A stretch of DNA of 11,090 nucleotides from contig VRUF01000022.1 of NCBI GenBank assembly GCA_019456245.1, forward strand, positions 1 to 11,090. The letters run 5' to 3'. The notes beneath the pieces are model-generated. The model saw only the letters and a program-made list of their open reading frames with translations, was not told the DNA's origin and ran no database searches. The position numbers and the translations under genes are program-made. Positions 3,973-11,090 of this stretch are shown here, in pieces (position 1 is the first letter of the stretch; every line of letters begins with the position of its first letter). Origin of the DNA: Planctomycetota bacterium. Its GTDB lineage: Bacteria; Planctomycetota; Phycisphaerae; Sedimentisphaerales; Anaerohalosphaeraceae.

Positions 3973-6057
3973 ATGGAAAAGATTATAAAAATTCGTAACA
4001 TTGGTATTTCGGCTCATATTGACTCTGGTAAGACTACGCTTAGTGAGCGTATCCTTTTTTATTCCGGACGTATTCATCGTATGCAGGAAGTGCATGATGT
4101 AAGTGGGGGTGCTACGCTTGACTATATGGAGCTTGAGCGTGAGCGTGGAATTACTATTACGTCGGCTGCGACGCAGGTTGACTGGGATGACAAGAGTGTT
4201 AACCTGATCGATACTCCGGGGCACGTCGATTTTACTGTTGAGGTTGAGAGATCCTTGCGTGTGCTTGATGGGGCTATCATGGTCCTTTGTTCGGTTGGCG
4301 GAGTTCAGAGCCAGTCTTTTACTGTCGATCAACAGATGAAGCGTTATCGTGTTCCGCGTATCGCTTTTATAAATAAGATGGACCGTACGGGCGCCGATCC
4401 TGAGCGCGTCCGAGAAGAACTTGTGGAAAAGCTTGGGCTTAATATTGTTCCTATACAGATCAATATGGGTGTGGGCGATGATTTTGTCGGTGTGATCGAT
4501 CTTATTACTATGGAGGCGATTACTTTTGAAGGTAACGATGGCGAGAAAGTTGTTCGCGGGGAGATACCCGGCGAGTATGCCGAGGCTGCTTCTATGGAGC
4601 GTGAGGAGATGCTTGAGTCTTTGAGTATGTTCAATGATGAGATGATGGAGATGCTTCTTGAAGAGCACCAAGTTAGTCAGGAATTGATTTGTGAGACTAT
4701 TCGCGAAGCTACAATTAATCGCGATATTGTGCCGATGATGATGGGTTCGGCGTTTAAGAATAAGGGCGTGCAGCCGCTTATGGATGCTGTTTGCGCGTAT
4801 CTTCCGAGTCCGCTTGACCGGGTTAGCTTTGCCCGCGATCATGATAATGAGGGCAGCGAGGTTCCTTTGGCCAGCGATCCGGATGGGGCTTTTGTCGGGA
4901 TGGTGTTTAAGATCGCCGATGAGAGTTTTGGACAGCTTAGCTATATGCGTGTCTATCAGGGCAGGCTTGTTAAAGGGCAGCAGTATCGTAATGCCCGTAC
5001 GAATCGTAAGGTGCGTATCGGGCGTATTGTTCGGATGCATGCTAACGACCGTGAGGATATTGCCGATGCCGGGCCGGGGGATATTGTCGCGTTGATAGCG
5101 GTTGATTGCGCAAGCGGCGATACGTTCTGCGGCGATGGGGTGAACTATTCGCTGGAGAGCATTTTCGTAGCCGATCCTGTTATCAGTTTGCGTATCAAGC
5201 CGGAGACTTCGGCGGATCAGGAAAGAATGGCTAAGGCGCTTGGGCGGTTTATGAAGGAAGATCCTACTTTCCGTGTGTCCAGCGATCATGAGAGCGGCGA
5301 GACTGTTATCGCGGGTATGGGTGAACTGCATCTTGATGTTTATGTCGAGCGTATGAGGCGTGAGTTTAAGGCGTCGGTTACTGTTGGGGTTCCTAATGTG
5401 AGCTATCGTGAGGCGCCTTCGATTGAGGCTGAGTTTAATCATAAGCATAAAAAGCAGACGGGCGGTTCGGGGCAGTATGCCCATGTTGTCGGGCGGTTGA
5501 TCCCGTTCGAGCATGACGCTGAGTCTACTTATGAGTTTGAAGATAATATTGTCGGCGGGCGAATTCCGAGCGAGTATATCCCTGCGGTTAATAAAGGGTT
5601 TATCGCGGCGACGAAGAAGGGTCCGCTTGGCGGGTTTGAGATCGTCGGCTGTAAGATGTGTCTTGATGACGGGTCGTACCATGCTGTGGACTCGAGCGAG
5701 ATGGCGTTTCGGACGGCAGGGCGGGATGCATTTATCGCCGCGTTTAGAAAATCGCGTCCTTTGCTATTGGAGCCTATTATGGGAGTGGAGATCGAATTGC
5801 CAGGCGAGTTTCAGGGCGGGGTTGTCGGCGATCTGAATGCGCGACGCGGGATCATTATCAGCGTTGAGGCGAGAGGTACTTGTACTGTGGTCAACGCGGA
5901 AGTGCCGCTTTCGAGCATGTTCGGGTATGCTACGGTGATTCGGGGTATGACGAAGGGGATGGGAACGTTTTCCATGGAAATGGCGCGGTACGCTAAGGTT
6001 CCTGTGAAGATTGGTGAAGAGATTCTTGAGAAGCGGAGATTGGCGCAGGCGAAGTAA
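3973..6057 (+). CDS. fusA: Elongation factor G, spdEFG1/mtEFG1-like
   Basis: 694 residues, full length for EF-G, the GTPase that moves tRNA and mRNA through the ribosome after peptide bond formation. The G domain shows the P-loop AHIDSGKTT (14-22), switch I RGITI (58-62), DTPGH (80-84), NKMD (134-137) and SAF (259-261). Domains II-V follow, with the domain IV tip GSYHAVDSSEMAF; H570 matches the functionally important tip histidine of bacterial EF-G. AHIDSGKTT (usual bacterial EF-G has AHIDAGKTT), VLCSVGGVQSQ and HKKQTGGSGQYAHV resemble mitochondrial EFG1 and the spirochaete/planctomycete/delta-proteobacterial spdEFG1 class rather than the standard str-operon EF-G. In that class translocation and ribosome recycling are divided between paralogues; recycling by another EF-G here is inference. 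The start ATG lacks a strong Shine-Dalgarno. No ribosomal protein genes adjoin it. Confidence 0.96.
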   Translation: MEKIIKIRNIGISAHIDSGKTTLSERILFYSGRIHRMQEVHDVSGGATLDYMELERERGITITSAATQVDWDDKSVNLIDTPGHVDFTVEVERSLRVLDGAIMVLCSVGGVQSQSFTVDQQMKRYRVPRIAFINKMDRTGADPERVREELVEKLGLNIVPIQINMGVGDDFVGVIDLITMEAITFEGNDGEKVVRGEIPGEYAEAASMEREEMLESLSMFNDEMMEMLLEEHQVSQELICETIREATINRDIVPMMMGSAFKNKGVQPLMDAVCAYLPSPLDRVSFARDHDNEGSEVPLASDPDGAFVGMVFKIADESFGQLSYMRVYQGRLVKGQQYRNARTNRKVRIGRIVRMHANDREDIADAGPGDIVALIAVDCASGDTFCGDGVNYSLESIFVADPVISLRIKPETSADQERMAKALGRFMKEDPTFRVSSDHESGETVIAGMGELHLDVYVERMRREFKASVTVGVPNVSYREAPSIEAEFNHKHKKQTGGSGQYAHVVGRLIPFEHDAESTYEFEDNIVGGRIPSEYIPAVNKGFIAATKKGPLGGFEIVGCKMCLDDGSYHAVDSSEMAFRTAGRDAFIAAFRKSRPLLLEPIMGVEIELPGEFQGGVVGDLNARRGIIISVEARGTCTVVNAEVPLSSMFGYATVIRGMTKGMGTFSMEMARYAKVPVKIGEEILEKRRLAQAK

Positions 6058-6069
6058 TTAGGCGTTTCT

Positions 6070-6158
6070 TGAATAGCCAATATCCAACAAGGAATATTCA
6101 ATAACCAACGGTAAAAGCTGAATAGCCAACACTCAACACGGAATTTCCAATAACCAAC
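6070..6158 (+). repeat. Direct repeat, two 40-bp copies
   Basis: 6070-6109 and 6119-6158 match at 34 of 40 positions and are separated by 9 bp (period 49). Both begin TGAATAGCCAA and end CAATAACCAAC. They fill most of the 139-bp gap between the convergent fusA and the methyltransferase-like gene. The unit is C/A-rich on the plus strand, opposite to the G/T-rich fusA. It looks like a dispersed intergenic element. Confidence 0.65.
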
Positions 6159-6173
6159 AGGGGATGGGCAACG

Positions 6174-6185
6174 CCGATAAATCGG
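6174..6185. repeat. CCGATAAATCGG palindrome
   Basis: A 5-bp-arm palindrome that shares its core with the palindromes at 1245-1260 and 3235-3250. It lies between two converging genes and could help stop transcription, but the stem is short and there is no clear T-tract. Confidence 0.35.
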
Positions 6186-6196
6186 AAACTATTTTC

Positions 6197-6871
6197 TTAC
6201 CATATCTTTGGGATTAGGCGGTATTTTACTTTTTGTTTGTAGGCCTTGTATCCTTCCAGATTTTTCTCCAGCGTCTTGTCTTCCAGTTTTGTTCTTATTA
6301 TGTATAGTATCGCAATGATCATGCCCAGTGCAAATGCGTACCATGATCCCATTAGTAATGATCCCGATGAAAACAGCAGTATTGCCCCGGTGTACATTGG
6401 GTGTCTTACGTGAGCATAAGGGCCCGTTGTTATTACGTGCTGGTTTTGCTGGTTTTCCTTCTTTACTATGGGGATGGCGAAAGGGTTGGCTTTGAATACC
6501 TGGCGGAAGATGTAAAACGATGCTGCCAGGCCTATCGCGCCGAGGATGTTTATTGATATGGGCATGTTGGACCATCGGAATCTTACAGCGTCTATTCCGT
6601 TTAGGGGGAGCCATAGGAAATACAGGGGGAGGAAAATCATGTGGAAGATACTGTCCCAGCGGGTTTGGCCCTTTTGGAAGGGTAATTCGAAACGTTGCTT
6701 GAGGAGTTGGGGCTTATCTACCAGGACTGTCAGGGTTACTATGCTTAATATCAGCATTGAGGCGATGTATAGCCAGCCCTGCGGCCAGTAAATCGTGCCT
6801 GCTCCGAGGAAAATCAGGGTTGAATAGACGAGTATCGATATTATTGAATTAATCCAGTATTCCGGTTTCAT
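6197..6871 (-). CDS. Isoprenylcysteine carboxyl methyltransferase-like membrane protein
   Basis: 224 residues with about five hydrophobic segments (near 7-29, 32-51, 73-92, 105-125, 161-192). The C-terminal half has the family signature: TTGPYAHVRHPMYTG (148-162, with R156-H157-P158-Y160), then RTKLEDKTLE and GYKAYKQKVKYRLIPKIW at the end. This is the ICMT/PEMT superfamily of integral membrane methyltransferases, which bind S-adenosylmethionine near the RHP motif and methylate lipophilic or small substrates. Bacterial members are mostly of unknown substrate, and true prenylcysteine methylation is not implied. The ATG has AGGGG seven bases upstream. It converges on fusA and diverges from argH, so it appears to be a single-gene transcript. 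Confidence 0.85.
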   Translation of the reverse strand: MKPEYWINSIISILVYSTLIFLGAGTIYWPQGWLYIASMLILSIVTLTVLVDKPQLLKQRFELPFQKGQTRWDSIFHMIFLPLYFLWLPLNGIDAVRFRWSNMPISINILGAIGLAASFYIFRQVFKANPFAIPIVKKENQQNQHVITTGPYAHVRHPMYTGAILLFSSGSLLMGSWYAFALGMIIAILYIIRTKLEDKTLEKNLEGYKAYKQKVKYRLIPKIW

Positions 6872-6916
6872 TATGCTGCCCCTATCTTCCTCTTTTCGGT
6901 TTTTTGGGGGTTTGGG

Positions 6917-6944
6917 TTGACATTTTTGTTAGGAGGGGTATTAT
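6917..6944 (+). promoter_or_regulatory. Promoter of argH-thiL
   Basis: A perfect -35 TTGACA (6917-6922) and a TATTAT -10 (6939-6944) are separated by 16 bp, predicting a start near 6951 and a leader of about 35 nt. This is the best promoter match in the window. A naive reading frame would use the TTG of the -35 box as a start codon; the promoter argues against that. Confidence 0.65.
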
Positions 6945-6985
6945 TTGGGGGTTCTTGTGGTATTTTGTTTTTTGGAGATGGTTCT

Positions 6986-8374
6986 ATGGGTACATCCGGT
7001 AAGAGTTGGGAAAAGCGTTTGAGCGGTGAGGTTGATGAGCTTGCGGTTGATTTTGTGGAATCGCTTTCTTATGATCGGCGATTGTATAAGTATGATATTG
7101 CCGGGTCGATCGCGCATGCTGAGATGCTTAGCGAACGGGGGCTTATTAGTAGAGCTGAGTTTCGGGAAATTCGGGACGGGCTTTTTGCGATATCCGATGA
7201 GATAGCTTCGGGGAAGTTTAAGTTCGATAAGATCGATGAAGATATTCATATGGCTGTGGAGGCTGGGCTGATCGCTAAGATTGGCGATGTTGGTAAGAAG
7301 CTGCATACGGGGCGGAGCAGGAATGACCAGGTTGCGACGGATCTTCGGTTGTGGATGCGGGATGAGATCGAGGTTTTGCAGGCGAGGCTTACCGGTCTGC
7401 AGAAGGCGTTTGTGAAACTTGGCGGTAAGTATGCTGGCGAAGTGATGCCTTCTTATACTCATCTTCAGCGGGCACAGCCGGTTAGTATCGGGGCCTATGT
7501 GCTTAGTTTTGTCGAGCAGTTCGAGAGGGATTTTGTTCGACTTGGAAATTGCAGGGATCTTTTAAATGTATCGCCTTTGGGGTCCGGGGCTGTTGCCGGG
7601 TCGACTCTCGATCTTGATCGGGAGAGTGTCGCGAAAAAGCTTGGGTTTGCGGCGGTGTCGCGAAATAGTATCGATGCGGTATCGGACAGGGATTTTTGTG
7701 CGGAGTTTATTTTTGACTGCTCTTTGATCGCGACGCATCTTTCGCGGTTTGCGGAGGATTTTATTATTTATTGTTCGAGCGAGTTTTCGTTCATAACCAT
7801 CAGCGATAAGTATTGCACATCTTCGAGTATGATGCCTCAGAAGCGAAATCCCGATATGCTGGAGCTTATCCGGGGTAAGACGGGGTCGGTTTATGGGTCG
7901 CTTATGGCGATGCTTACTATATTGAAGGGGCAGCCTTCTACTTATAACCGGGATCTGCAGGAAGATAAGATTCATGTGTTTAAGGCGGCCGATGTTGTGA
8001 GTGCATCGGTTGATATGGCCGCTGCGATTGTTTCTAATACTAAGTTTAACGTCAAGCGGATTGCGGATGGGATGGATGAGGGATTTTTGGATGCTACGGC
8101 GCTTGCGGAGTATCTTGTTAAGAAGGGTGTTGCGTTTCGTCAGGGGCATGGAGTTGTGGGGTCGCTTGTTGCTATGTGCGAGAAAGAGGGGAAAAAGCTT
8201 GGTGATGTTGATCTTGAGGTTTTCAAAGAAACCTGCGATGCGATCGAGGAGGATGTTTATGATGTGCTTGGGGGCGGTGCGGTTGCCGGTCAGTATGCTA
8301 CGGAGGGTTCGGGAGGATTGGAGCAGACGGCGGAGCAGGTGGAGTTTTGGAAACATGTTCTAAGGGAGCGGTGA
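6986..8374 (+). CDS. argH: Argininosuccinate lyase
   Basis: 462 residues, the usual length. It splits argininosuccinate into arginine and fumarate, the last step of arginine biosynthesis, as a cytoplasmic homotetramer of the fumarase/aspartase superfamily. Visible motifs are HTGRSRNDQVATDL (107-120), SYTHLQRAQPVS with the expected catalytic acid/base H159, and the flexible signature loop SSSMMPQKRNPD (279-290), which carries the catalytic serine. The usual GSSxMPxKxNP has Ser for Gly here. I chose ATG 6986 because GGAG (6974-6977) sits 8 nt before it, it gives family length, and the 23 extra codons from TTG 6917 would overlap the promoter. The stop overlaps the thiL start by 1 nt, implying one transcript and translational coupling. 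The rest of the arginine pathway is not in the window. Confidence 0.96.
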   Translation: MGTSGKSWEKRLSGEVDELAVDFVESLSYDRRLYKYDIAGSIAHAEMLSERGLISRAEFREIRDGLFAISDEIASGKFKFDKIDEDIHMAVEAGLIAKIGDVGKKLHTGRSRNDQVATDLRLWMRDEIEVLQARLTGLQKAFVKLGGKYAGEVMPSYTHLQRAQPVSIGAYVLSFVEQFERDFVRLGNCRDLLNVSPLGSGAVAGSTLDLDRESVAKKLGFAAVSRNSIDAVSDRDFCAEFIFDCSLIATHLSRFAEDFIIYCSSEFSFITISDKYCTSSSMMPQKRNPDMLELIRGKTGSVYGSLMAMLTILKGQPSTYNRDLQEDKIHVFKAADVVSASVDMAAAIVSNTKFNVKRIADGMDEGFLDATALAEYLVKKGVAFRQGHGVVGSLVAMCEKEGKKLGDVDLEVFKETCDAIEEDVYDVLGGGAVAGQYATEGSGGLEQTAEQVEFWKHVLRER

Positions 8375-9306
8375 TGGGCGGAGAGGATAACATCACATCC
8401 TGGTTTGCGGGACAGTTTGGGGGTTCGAAGGAGGATTTTCCTATCGGGATCGGTGACGATATGGCGCAGGTTAATGTTGGAGAGGGAGGGAGCGTTCTTG
8501 TAACCTGTGATATGCTGCTTGACGGTGTTCATTTCGATCTGTCTGAGATTAGCGTTGAGGAGGCGGGGTATAAGGCGATGGCGGTAAGTCTTAGCGATTG
8601 CGCGGCGATGGCGAGTGTGCCTTTGTGTGCGGTTGTTTCTGTTGGGTTGCCTGAAGGATTCGATGCGGAAGGCTTGAAAGAACTTCATGCTGGTATAACG
8701 CGGGCCGGCGATATGTTCGGGTGTGTGCTTGTTGGGGGAGATATTACATCGTGGCGGTCGGGTGATGGGAAGTTTGCGATTAGTGTTGCTATGCTAAGCC
8801 GGCCTGGAAAGAGCGATCCGGTTCGTCGGGACGGGGCGAAGGTTGGAGATGTTATTTGTGTTACGGGCAGTCTTGGCGGGTCCATACTCGGTAAGCATCT
8901 TTGTTTTGTGCCGCGGGTTAGGGAGGCATTGGAAATTGCGGGGATGGTTACGGTTAATTCTATGATGGATATCAGCGACGGGGTCAGCAGCGATCTTAGG
9001 CGGATATGTTCGGCGAGCGGGGTTGGGGCGGTTGTTGAGGCAGAGAGGGTGCCGGTGGCGGCGGTAGTGGCTGGAGAAGATGACGCGATCGGCAGGGCAC
9101 TAAATGATGGGGAGGATTTTGAACTTTTGTTTACTTTAAGTGAAGATGATTATTTGGACCTTATTGGCAAATGGGATATGGATGTTCCTATAACTCGGAT
9201 CGGTGTTATAGATGACAGTGAAGAAGTGACAGTTTCGTATGCGGATGGCAGATTTGAAGAGCTTGAAGCGAGAGGATATGATCATCTTAGTGGAAATAGA
9301 AAATGA
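8374..9306 (+). CDS. thiL: Thiamine-monophosphate kinase
   Basis: 310 residues. It phosphorylates thiamine monophosphate with ATP to give the cofactor thiamine diphosphate. All family landmarks are present: GIGDDMA (25-31), TCDMLLDGVHF (44-54), SLSDCAAM (72-79), GGDIT (121-125), VTGSLGGS (163-170), MMDISDGVSSDL (197-208) and NDGEDFELLF (244-253). The aspartates of these motifs bind Mg-ATP in ThiL and related PurM-fold enzymes. ATG 8374 follows AAGGGAG with 5 nt spacing and overlaps the argH stop TGA. An upstream TTG at 8347 lies inside argH and is unlikely. No TPP riboswitch can be seen before it; expression probably follows the argH promoter. Pairing with argH makes no obvious metabolic sense. 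Confidence 0.95.
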   Translation: MGGEDNITSWFAGQFGGSKEDFPIGIGDDMAQVNVGEGGSVLVTCDMLLDGVHFDLSEISVEEAGYKAMAVSLSDCAAMASVPLCAVVSVGLPEGFDAEGLKELHAGITRAGDMFGCVLVGGDITSWRSGDGKFAISVAMLSRPGKSDPVRRDGAKVGDVICVTGSLGGSILGKHLCFVPRVREALEIAGMVTVNSMMDISDGVSSDLRRICSASGVGAVVEAERVPVAAVVAGEDDAIGRALNDGEDFELLFTLSEDDYLDLIGKWDMDVPITRIGVIDDSEEVTVSYADGRFEELEARGYDHLSGNRK

Positions 9307-9343
9307 ACTTGCTAATTCAAACCAAAAGAAAAGGGGTTGAAAA

Positions 9344-10186
9344 ATGAATATTGGAGTATTTTTACTAATTGAGGCGTTTGCAAGTGTTGAGCAGCAGTTG
9401 AAACTTGCCAAAGAGATGGGTTTTTCGCACGCGGACATAACTGATACTAATGCGGGCGGCAGTATGCTTGGAACGGCGGGGTTTTCGCCGACGGTCAGTC
9501 TGGATGACAACCCGTTCGAGATTAAGCGCCTTTTCGACAAGTATGGGATCACTCCTTCGACTGTCTGCGCACATGCGGCATTGCTCGAACCGAGCAACCC
9601 CGGTCTATACAGTACTAGCGAAATCATGAAAGCAGTCAAATTCGCAGCGGCTATTGGTATTAAAGATATTGTGACGACCGACACCGATCCGAGGTCTGAG
9701 TGGGCGGAGAATCTTTCTTACCAGGAGCGCGTTTTTGTGATGGCAGAGAAACTCTATACGCCTGTAAAGATGGCCGCGGACTATGGGGTACGTATCCTGC
9801 TTGAACCGCATGGGCCGATCACTGACAGCATCAAAGGACTTGAGGACGTTTTTGACAGGCTTGGCAACCCGGAATCGCTGGGTGTGAATCTTGATACGGG
9901 GAATTCATGGCTTGGCGGCGTAGACCCGGTTGAGATGGCCAGAGTTTTCAAAGATAAGATACACCATATTCATTGGAAAGACCTCGATGCAGAATGGGAA
10001 CCCAAGAGAGGTACGATGTTTGGATGCGGATTTTCGACGATCGCGCTTGGTGACGGTGTGATCGATATAAAGGGCGTTTGTGAAGTTTTGAAAGATGCTA
10101 ATATCGAAAGCAGTACCCTTGAAATTGTCGGTTCTGAAGATATTCTCAAAAAGAGTGTCGAATATCTTAGAGAGTGCGGTTTGTAA
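9344..10186 (+). CDS. Sugar phosphate isomerase/epimerase (xylose isomerase-like TIM barrel)
   Basis: 280 residues of the AP-endonuclease-2/xylose-isomerase-like TIM barrel superfamily. The typical divalent-metal ligands are in place: LLEPHG (E154), VNLDTGN (D184), HHIHWKD (H207-H210 region) and TLEIVG (E260). Members interconvert aldoses and ketoses, epimerise sugars at C3, or dehydrate inosose; the substrate cannot be told from sequence. AGGGG sits 7 nt before the ATG. It starts 37 bp after thiL on the same strand, and its codon use is less G/T-biased than argH and thiL. A Tat-exported oxidoreductase follows 60 bp later, so a role in oxidising and rearranging a sugar or cyclitol is likely. 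The protein has no signal peptide and should be cytoplasmic. Confidence 0.88.
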   Translation: MNIGVFLLIEAFASVEQQLKLAKEMGFSHADITDTNAGGSMLGTAGFSPTVSLDDNPFEIKRLFDKYGITPSTVCAHAALLEPSNPGLYSTSEIMKAVKFAAAIGIKDIVTTDTDPRSEWAENLSYQERVFVMAEKLYTPVKMAADYGVRILLEPHGPITDSIKGLEDVFDRLGNPESLGVNLDTGNSWLGGVDPVEMARVFKDKIHHIHWKDLDAEWEPKRGTMFGCGFSTIALGDGVIDIKGVCEVLKDANIESSTLEIVGSEDILKKSVEYLRECGL

Positions 10187-10189
10187 TAA

Positions 10190-10233
10190 CTCAAACTAGC
10201 TGATCGGTCAGTTGAGTAACTTAAATTTTTTTT
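10190..10233 (+). promoter_or_regulatory. Weak hairpin with T-run between the last two genes
   Basis: CTCAA (10190-10194) and TTGAG (10212-10216) enclose CTGA-TCGG-TCAG (10200-10211), giving about 9 bp interrupted by a 5-nt bulge. A T-run lies at 10226-10233, ten bases after the stem. It is too loose for a confident terminator. It could reduce read-through, or be nothing. Confidence 0.2.
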
Positions 10234-10246
10234 GAGAGGTTGAGAG

Positions 10247-11090
10247 ATGCGGAAAATAAACGTAAGCAGACGTGATTTTATTAAGAGCTCGGTTGCAGCT
10301 TCGGCGGCGTTGGGGATTCCGGCTATTGTTCCGAGTACTGTCTTTGGAGCTGACGCGCCGAGCAATCGTGTAAATATTGGTATGATCGGCTGTGGGGGGA
10401 TTTCCAATTACCATACAAAATACCTGAACCAAATGCAGGACGTTCGGGTTATAGCTGTCTGCGACGCCTACAAGACTCGTCGCATTGCAAAGGCGGCAGC
10501 TTTCAATAAGCATTACGGCGGTAGTGATATTACCAAAGCGCATGCTGATTTTCGCGAAGTGCTTGAACGTTCGGATGTCGATGCCGTTATCGTTGCCGCT
10601 CATGATAACTGGCATACGCCAATGTCTATTGCCGCGGCAAAGGCGGGCAAAGATGTGTTCTGTCAGAAACCGCTTGCACTGGATCTGGGACGTACGAAGA
10701 TACTGCGGAAAGTAGTTAACGACAATAAAGTGGTATTCCAGTTTGGAACTCAGTATCGGTCCAAGTCACGGTATCGGAAAATGGTTGAGCTTGTCCGAAA
10801 CGGATACATCGGTGAATTGAAACATATAGACGTGTGGGCTCGCAATGTAAAATTTAACGCGGCAGAATATCATGTCAAACCCTACGGGTCGACTGTAGAG
10901 GTTCCAGTGCCGGACGATCTGGATTTTGACGCGTGGCAGGGGCCTTCGCCGATGGTTCCCTATACAGTTGACCGATGCACCCAATGGGGCGGGTACCATT
11001 GTCCGGAAACGTCTTTGGGTTTTCTGAGCGGCTGTGCCATTCATCCGCTTGGGATAGCACAATGGGGTAATAAATCCGATGACACCAGCC
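10247..11090 (+). CDS. Gfo/Idh/MocA family oxidoreductase with Tat signal (3' end outside window)
   Basis: The first 281 residues of an NAD(P)-dependent sugar or cyclitol oxidoreductase are present; no stop codon is reached. The N-terminus has a twin-arginine signal, SRRDFIKSS (7-15), a hydrophobic stretch and a likely cleavage site near VFGADA (33-38), so it is predicted to be exported folded with cofactor. The Rossmann fold begins NIGMIGCGGIS (43-53). The EKP motif of the family reads CQKP (139-142), keeping the key lysine K141. Later, GCAIHPLGIAQWG includes H266, in the place of the usual catalytic histidine. GAGAGG lies 7 nt before the ATG. Such Tat-type members are abundant in planctomycetes, often beside TIM-barrel isomerases as here. 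Substrate unknown. Confidence 0.9.
   Translation, partial: MRKINVSRRDFIKSSVAASAALGIPAIVPSTVFGADAPSNRVNIGMIGCGGISNYHTKYLNQMQDVRVIAVCDAYKTRRIAKAAAFNKHYGGSDITKAHADFREVLERSDVDAVIVAAHDNWHTPMSIAAAKAGKDVFCQKPLALDLGRTKILRKVVNDNKVVFQFGTQYRSKSRYRKMVELVRNGYIGELKHIDVWARNVKFNAAEYHVKPYGSTVEVPVPDDLDFDAWQGPSPMVPYTVDRCTQWGGYHCPETSLGFLSGCAIHPLGIAQWGNKSDDTS

Noticed and set aside
3955..5682. 575-codon open frame on the minus strand opposite fusA
   Set aside because: It lies wholly antisense to an unmistakable EF-G, and its translation is low-complexity Arg/His/Asn/Ile-rich without any recognisable domain. It is a by-product of fusA codon bias.
6917..6985. TTG start adding 23 residues to ArgH
   Set aside because: The TTG is part of a TTGACA promoter box, the added residues are not ArgH-like, and ATG 6986 has a Shine-Dalgarno and gives normal length.
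7562..8356. 264-codon open frame on the minus strand opposite argH
   Set aside because: Same artefact of codon bias as opposite fusA: basic, low-complexity translation overlapping a clear ArgH.
8374..8400. TPP riboswitch controlling thiL
   Set aside because: thiL begins inside the argH stop codon, leaving no leader, and I see no THI-box sequence upstream of argH.

Overview
The window is most likely a piece of a planctomycete chromosome, probably class Phycisphaerae (Sedimentisphaerales-like). Four signs support this: an elongation factor G of the spirochaete/planctomycete/mitochondrial (spdEFG1/mtEFG1) type; a Tat-exported Gfo/Idh/MocA oxidoreductase beside a TIM-barrel sugar isomerase/epimerase; weak or absent Shine-Dalgarno sequences before some genes; and long intergenic stretches full of small dispersed repeats. 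The assignment is inference from gene content, not from a marker search.

Layout. Bases 1-1373 hold no gene I can support. They contain T-tract repeats, two copies of a three-unit 9-nt repeat, several hairpins and, just before the next gene, a perfect TGTGA-N6-TCACA palindrome. Bases 1374-3116 encode a membrane-anchored protein with a Cys/His N-terminal motif and nine in-register 42-residue TPR units. A 24-bp identical direct repeat flanks this gene, and its strand composition is opposite to that of its neighbours. Bases 3117-3972 form a second repeat-rich intergenic region that ends in a possible promoter and leader ORF for fusA (3973-6057). A duplicated 40-bp repeat then separates fusA from a convergent isoprenylcysteine-methyltransferase-like membrane protein (6197-6871, minus strand).

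From a good promoter at 6917-6944 the plus strand carries argH (arginine biosynthesis, last step) and thiL (thiamine diphosphate synthesis), which overlap by 1 nt. After 37 bp comes a sugar phosphate isomerase/epimerase-like gene (9344-10186). A Tat-signal Gfo/Idh/MocA oxidoreductase starts at 10247 and runs off the right edge. argH and thiL are housekeeping genes. The last two genes look like a carbohydrate-modification pair typical of planctomycetes.

I see no complete new defence or mobile system. The items most worth a second look are the TPR cassette with its operator-like palindrome and flanking repeats, the possible AUU-initiated leader ORF before fusA, and the several distinct families of small intergenic repeats.
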